NCBI GenBank assembly: GCA_025054905.1
Contig: JANWZF010000336.1
Location: 1 to 9,419 of the forward strand
Length of the DNA: 9,419 bases
Reading direction: 5' to 3'
Source of the DNA: Tepidimonas sp.
GTDB lineage: Bacteria > Pseudomonadota > Gammaproteobacteria > Burkholderiales > Burkholderiaceae_C
Below are positions 5,820 through 9,419 of this stretch, piece after piece; the first letter of the stretch is position 1; each line of letters opens with the position of its first letter. The notes under the pieces were generated by a model that was given only the letters and a program-made list of their open reading frames with translations, was not told the origin of the DNA and made no database searches. Made by a program: the position numbers and the translations under genes.

Positions 5820-8492
5820 GTGTCGTTGGAGTCCGCCCCCTGGCTGAGCACTCTGGCCCTCGCCGGCTGGGTTGTGGCATGCGTGGCGGCTGGGCTCGGG
5901 TGGCGTTGGCGCCAGCGCCTTGCGCAGCAAACCGAACTGCTCGAGTCCGAACGCCAGCGCGTCTCCGAGCTGTTTGACCGGCTCGGCATCGCGCACTGGC
6001 GGCGCGACCTCGACACCCAGCAGCTGTGGTGGTCGGATGTCTTTCGAAGGATGCACGGCATCGGACCGGACGAGCCGGCCGAGCGGGCCGTCGCGATCCG
6101 CCTGCTGGTGGAAGAGGATCGCGCGCGCGTCGGCCAGGAGCTCGACGAAGCCTACCGGCGTGGCCACGGCGAAACCCACTATCGGCTGCGCCGTCCGGAT
6201 GGCACGGTCTCGCACCATCTGCTGCGCATCGTGGTCACCCACGATCCGGTCAGTGGTCACCGCGTCGCCTACGGCGTCAACATCGACATCAGCGATCGCG
6301 TGCGGCTGCAGGAAGAGCTGCGCCAACGCGGCGCCTACCTCGAAGCGATCGTGCAGCACCTGCCGATGGGGCTGAGCGTGTTCGACCGCCACCTCAAGCT
6401 GCGCGTCTGGAACGCCGAATTCGGGCGCGTGCTGGAGCTGCCGCCCGAGCTGCTGCACGAAGGGGTCGACTTCGACGACCTGATCCGTGTGCCCGCCCAG
6501 CGCGGCGAGTACGGGGCGGTCGACGTGGAAGAGGCGGTGGCGCAGCGGCGTGCGCTGGCGCTGCGCTTCGAGCCCCACCGGCTGGAGCGCACCCGACCCA
6601 ACGGCCGCACCCACCTGGTGATGGGTGAGCCGATCCGCCGTGATGGCGAGGTGGTGGGCTTCGTGACCACTTACACCGACCTCACCGAACAACGCCGTGA
6701 GCGCCAGCGGCTGGAGCAGGCACTGGACGTGCTGCGCACCCTGGTGGACAACATCCCGGTGGGTGTCTCGATGGTGGACGGCAACCTCAAGGTGCAGGTT
6801 TGGAACGAGCGCCTGCTGGAGCTGCTGGAGCTGCCGCGCGCGCTGGTGGAGCAGGAGGGCGTGACGCTGGTGGATATGTTCCGTTACAACGTCGCGCGCG
6901 GCGAATACGGCCCCACCGACGATCCGGCGGCGCTGGTGCGGGCGATGACCGAGCGCGCGCTGCGCTTCGAGCCGCACCGCTTCGAGCGCATGCGCCCCAA
7001 TGGCCGTGTGCTGGAGGTGCACGGCGAGCCGCTGCGCACCGGTGGCTTCGTCACCCTGTACACCGATGTCACCGAGCGGCGGCGCGCGCAAGCGGAAATC
7101 GAGCGCCTGGCCCACACCGACACCCTGACTGGCCTGGCCAACCGCACCGGCTTTCTGTCGGCGCTGCAGCAAGCGCTGGCCGCCCGCGCACGCCATGGCA
7201 GTCTGCTGGCGCTGTTGTTCATCGATCTGGATCGTTTCAAGACGATCAACGACTCGCTGGGCCACGAAGCCGGGGATGCGGTGCTGCGCGACAGCGCTGC
7301 GCGGCTGCGCGCCCGGCTGCGGACCAGCGATCTGGTCGGCCGCCTGGGTGGCGATGAATTCGTGGTCGCCCTGCCCGATCTGAGCGACGAGACGCAGGCC
7401 GCCCGGGTGGCGTTGCCACTGCTGGAGGCACTGTCGGCCCCATTCGAAGTCCGCCTGGGTGGTGGCTCCCTCCAGCGCGTGTACCTGACCCCGTCGATCG
7501 GCATCGCGCTGGCACCGCGCGACGCCGACACCGCCAACGAGCTGCTGCGTTGCGCTGACTTGGCCATGTACAGCGCCAAGTCCGAGGGCGGCGCGGCATG
7601 GCGCTACTTCACCCCGGCGATGAACGACGCCGTGCTGCTGCGCATCGAGCGCGAGACGCGCCTGCGCGAGGCGATCCACGACGAGGCGCTGGAGCTGCAC
7701 TACCAACCGATCCACGGCCTGCGTGAGGGGCTGCCGCTGTTGGGGTTTGAGGCGCTGGTGCGCTGGCCGCAGCCCGACGGCACGCTGCTGCCGCCCGCCC
7801 AGTTCATCCCGCTGGCGGAAGAATCGGCCGAGCTGATCGAGGCCCTGAGCCGCTGGGTGATCGGCACCGCCGCAGCCCAACTGCAAGCCTGGCGGACGCA
7901 ACACCCCGGACTGGTCCTCAGCGTCAACCTGTCGGCACGCCAGTTCGACCGCGCTGGTCTGGCCGAGCGGGTGCTCGAAGCGGTCGCCGCTGCGGTGCCC
8001 GACTCGGAACACGCCACGCAACCCTTGCTTGGGCTGGAATTCGAAATCACCGAGGGGGCGATGATGCGCGACCCCCGCCGTGCCGACACCGAGCTGCAGC
8101 GCCTGCGCGCGGCCGGTGCGACGGTGGCCATCGACGACTTCGGCACCGGCTACTCGAGCTTGGCGTACCTGAAACACCTGCCGATCGACCGCCTGAAGGT
8201 CGACCGCACCTTCGTGCGCGACCTCGACCGCGATGCCGACGATGCGGCCATCGTGCTGGCGGCGGTCGAACTGGCACACCGGCTTGGGCACACCGCCGTG
8301 GCCGAAGGGGTGGAACGCCCGACGCAGCTGCACGCGTTGCGCGCGATGGGCTGCGATGCCGTGCAGGGCTATGGTTTTGCCATGCCGATGCCGGCCCGCC
8401 AGATCCCGGCCTACCTGCGCGGCGTGACCGAAGGGCAGCATCGGCGCTGGTTGTCGGGGCCTCACAACGCTGCGGCTAGCGCCTCCACGTAG
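5820..8492 (+). CDS. Membrane-anchored triple-PAS GGDEF-EAL cyclic-di-GMP protein
   Basis: Predicted 890 aa. It likely makes and/or degrades the second messenger cyclic-di-GMP, which controls motility and biofilm formation. One hydrophobic segment (about 8-28) followed by Arg-rich residues suggests a single anchor with the rest cytoplasmic. A short helix then leads to PAS 1 (about 47-160, PAS_3-like). Two closely similar PAS domains follow at 173-290 and 304-419. The GGDEF domain starts at DTLTGLANR (434-442), with Asp469, Asn477 and Asp486 conserved, the active site GGDEF at 510-514 and a complete inhibitory I-site RTSD at 501-504. The EAL domain has EAL (644-646), Asn703, EITE (742-745), DDFGTGYSSL (772-781), Lys793, the catalytic-base motif AEGVE (828-832) and QGYGF (849-853). 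Both domains therefore look competent; the net activity cannot be read from sequence. The GTG start is the only one keeping the membrane segment, and no Shine-Dalgarno is visible. Confidence 0.95.
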   Translation: MSLESAPWLSTLALAGWVVACVAAGLGWRWRQRLAQQTELLESERQRVSELFDRLGIAHWRRDLDTQQLWWSDVFRRMHGIGPDEPAERAVAIRLLVEEDRARVGQELDEAYRRGHGETHYRLRRPDGTVSHHLLRIVVTHDPVSGHRVAYGVNIDISDRVRLQEELRQRGAYLEAIVQHLPMGLSVFDRHLKLRVWNAEFGRVLELPPELLHEGVDFDDLIRVPAQRGEYGAVDVEEAVAQRRALALRFEPHRLERTRPNGRTHLVMGEPIRRDGEVVGFVTTYTDLTEQRRERQRLEQALDVLRTLVDNIPVGVSMVDGNLKVQVWNERLLELLELPRALVEQEGVTLVDMFRYNVARGEYGPTDDPAALVRAMTERALRFEPHRFERMRPNGRVLEVHGEPLRTGGFVTLYTDVTERRRAQAEIERLAHTDTLTGLANRTGFLSALQQALAARARHGSLLALLFIDLDRFKTINDSLGHEAGDAVLRDSAARLRARLRTSDLVGRLGGDEFVVALPDLSDETQAARVALPLLEALSAPFEVRLGGGSLQRVYLTPSIGIALAPRDADTANELLRCADLAMYSAKSEGGAAWRYFTPAMNDAVLLRIERETRLREAIHDEALELHYQPIHGLREGLPLLGFEALVRWPQPDGTLLPPAQFIPLAEESAELIEALSRWVIGTAAAQLQAWRTQHPGLVLSVNLSARQFDRAGLAERVLEAVAAAVPDSEHATQPLLGLEFEITEGAMMRDPRRADTELQRLRAAGATVAIDDFGTGYSSLAYLKHLPIDRLKVDRTFVRDLDRDADDAAIVLAAVELAHRLGHTAVAEGVERPTQLHALRAMGCDAVQGYGFAMPMPARQIPAYLRGVTEGQHRRWLSGPHNAAASAST
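6336..7076 (+). repeat. Tandem duplication of a PAS module inside the GGDEF-EAL gene
   Basis: Two in-tandem coding copies, residues 173-290 and 304-419 (period about 129 residues, 387 bases), share aligned blocks. LPMGLSVFDRHLKLRVWN matches IPVGVSMVDGNLKVQVWN, RGEYG recurs, LRFEPHRLERTRPNGR matches LRFEPHRFERMRPNGR, and FVTTYTDLTEQRR matches FVTLYTDVTERRR. The copies have diverged at DNA level, so this is an old or selected duplication rather than a fresh one. Both keep the PAS/PAC pattern that ends in the D-(L/V)-T-E linker. Confidence 0.85.
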
Positions 8493-9419
8493 GCGCGCAC
8501 CTCCTGCACCAGGGCCTGCTGGCGCGCATCGCCACCGACCTGCGCGGCCAGCTGCTGCAGCTCACGCTGCACATCGGCCAGCGTGCGCGCCCCGCCCTGA
8601 CCGTGCAGCAGGCGGGCGCGGCAGTGCGCGCGCCAGCGCAGGCGCTCCTCCTCGGTCAGCGTCTCAGGGTGGTTGCGCGCGCGAAAGCGAAACACCAGTT
8701 CCGGCAGGCGGGCATCGTCAACGCCCGCCTGCCGCCAGGCTGGCTCGGCCGGGTCGAGCCGGCGCAGCCGCTGCAGCCGGCTGCGGTCCTCCTCCGACAC
8801 GAACCCCTCGTACAGCGCGGCGTCCACGTCCGACGGCTCGCTGCGCTCGGCCGGCGCGAACACCGCCTGCCACAACGCACTCAGGTCCGGCAGCCGCGCC
8901 GCGTGCTGCTGATGGCGTTCGATGGCGGCCCAGTCCAGCCCGAACCGCTCGGACGGTCCACCGCGCGCCACCGCCAGGTTGCCGATCACAATCGGGGCCC
9001 GGTTGACGTGCACGGTCTTCAGGGGCAGGCGGCTTAAGCCCTCTTCGGCCAAGGCCTCGTTGGAGCGAAACAGACGGTCACGCACCTGCTGCGGACGCAA
9101 ATCGGCCAGCTCACGCGGATCGTGGGCCAGATCCCAGGCGATGATTTCATGGCGGTGGCGCGGATGCACGCCCAGTGGCCACATCACGGCCAGAAAGCCG
9201 CGCTGCGCCCCCAGACGGCCCGAGACATGCACGAACGGCTGCGGGGCCCCCTGGAGCAACCCCATCTGCGCCAGCACCCGCTCGCGCTGGCGCAGCTGCA
9301 GCGCGAACGCATACAGCCGCGGCTGGCGCGCGCGCAGCAGCCGCGCCAGCGCGATCGTGGCGCGCACATCCGACAGCGCATCGTGCGCGTGCTCGTGCGC
9401 CAATCCATTGGCCGCGCTG
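8462..9419 (-). CDS. sbcB: Exodeoxyribonuclease I (ExoI), C-terminal two thirds, cut by window edge
   Basis: About 319 codons are visible, and the frame stays open to the window edge. E. coli ExoI is about 475 aa, so roughly the first 160 residues, with the DxE catalytic residues, are missing here. ExoI is a processive 3'-5' single-strand DNA exonuclease acting in recombination and mismatch repair. The visible start reads AANGLAHEHAHDALSDVRAT, matching the ExoIII motif HDAxxD whose His and Asp complete the active site. Further matches to the ExoI C-terminal domains are LPLKTVHVNRAP, SDVDAALYEGFVSEEDR and FRFRARNHPETLTEEERLRW. A TTG at 9403 is not a real start because family sequence continues upstream of it. 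The gene is convergent with the GGDEF-EAL gene, and the two coding ends overlap by 31 bases. Confidence 0.94.
   Translation of the reverse strand, partial: SAANGLAHEHAHDALSDVRATIALARLLRARQPRLYAFALQLRQRERVLAQMGLLQGAPQPFVHVSGRLGAQRGFLAVMWPLGVHPRHRHEIIAWDLAHDPRELADLRPQQVRDRLFRSNEALAEEGLSRLPLKTVHVNRAPIVIGNLAVARGGPSERFGLDWAAIERHQQHAARLPDLSALWQAVFAPAERSEPSDVDAALYEGFVSEEDRSRLQRLRRLDPAEPAWRQAGVDDARLPELVFRFRARNHPETLTEEERLRWRAHCRARLLHGQGGARTLADVQRELQQLAAQVGGDARQQALVQEVRAYVEALAAAL
8702..8734. repeat. 12-bp perfect inverted repeat inside sbcB
   Basis: CGGCAGGCGGGC at 8702-8713 is exactly complementary to GCCCGCCTGCCG at 8723-8734, with a 9-base loop between them. The stem is almost all G and C. It lies in the sbcB reading frame, about 210 bases beyond the stop codon of the convergent GGDEF-EAL gene. 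Neither strand has a T-tract after the stem, so it is not a classical intrinsic terminator. I did not see a second copy in the window. Confidence 0.7.

Noticed and set aside
5643..8465. A 940-codon open frame on the minus strand opposite the GGDEF-EAL gene
   Set aside because: The plus frame carries complete enzyme motifs. The antisense reading is His/Gln/Arg/Val-rich with no family pattern, as expected when GC-rich codons suppress stops on the other strand.

Overview
This window looks like a housekeeping stretch of a chromosome from a high-GC betaproteobacterium, most likely order Burkholderiales. The basis is the family-level protein sequences, strong G/C at third codon positions (which opens very long false ORFs antisense to the real genes), and the gene order yebC-purD-hemF-nadD-rsfS-rlmH. 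I recall this order as typical of Comamonadaceae-like genomes, but I could not search for it. The genus is not determined; a Tepidimonas-like organism would fit.

Left part (1-4093, minus strand): a compact co-oriented cluster, read from right to left. It encodes YebC/TACO1 (translation factor family), PurD (GAR synthetase), HemF (oxygen-dependent coproporphyrinogen III oxidase), NadD (NaMN adenylyltransferase), RsfS (ribosomal silencing factor) and the first 23 bases of a gene that is probably rlmH. Three of the five junctions are 4-base stop/start overlaps (ATGA or GTGA). The other two gaps are 33 and 17 bases. One transcript with translational coupling is the natural reading. It joins cofactor and nucleotide synthesis (heme, NAD, purines) with ribosome-associated functions.

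Middle (4094-5740): a 153-base divergent intergenic region carries weak promoter-like boxes for both directions and two small hairpins in the presumed yebC leader. Downstream on the plus strand is a complete HerA-like P-loop ATPase of the DUF853/YjgR family, whose function is unknown.

Right part (5741-9419): a 79-base gap with a TATACT box leads into a large membrane-anchored, three-PAS, GGDEF-EAL cyclic-di-GMP protein with complete catalytic motifs in both enzymatic domains. Its GTG start lies so close to the TATACT box that translation may be almost leaderless. Its 3' end overlaps by 31 bases, tail to tail, with the minus-strand sbcB gene (exonuclease I). The N-terminal third of sbcB is outside the window.

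I see no rRNA, tRNA, CRISPR array, insertion sequence, prophage or toxin-antitoxin gene, and no convincing undescribed system. The points most worth a second look are the near-leaderless start, the duplicated PAS module, the convergent gene overlap and a 12-bp perfect inverted repeat inside sbcB.
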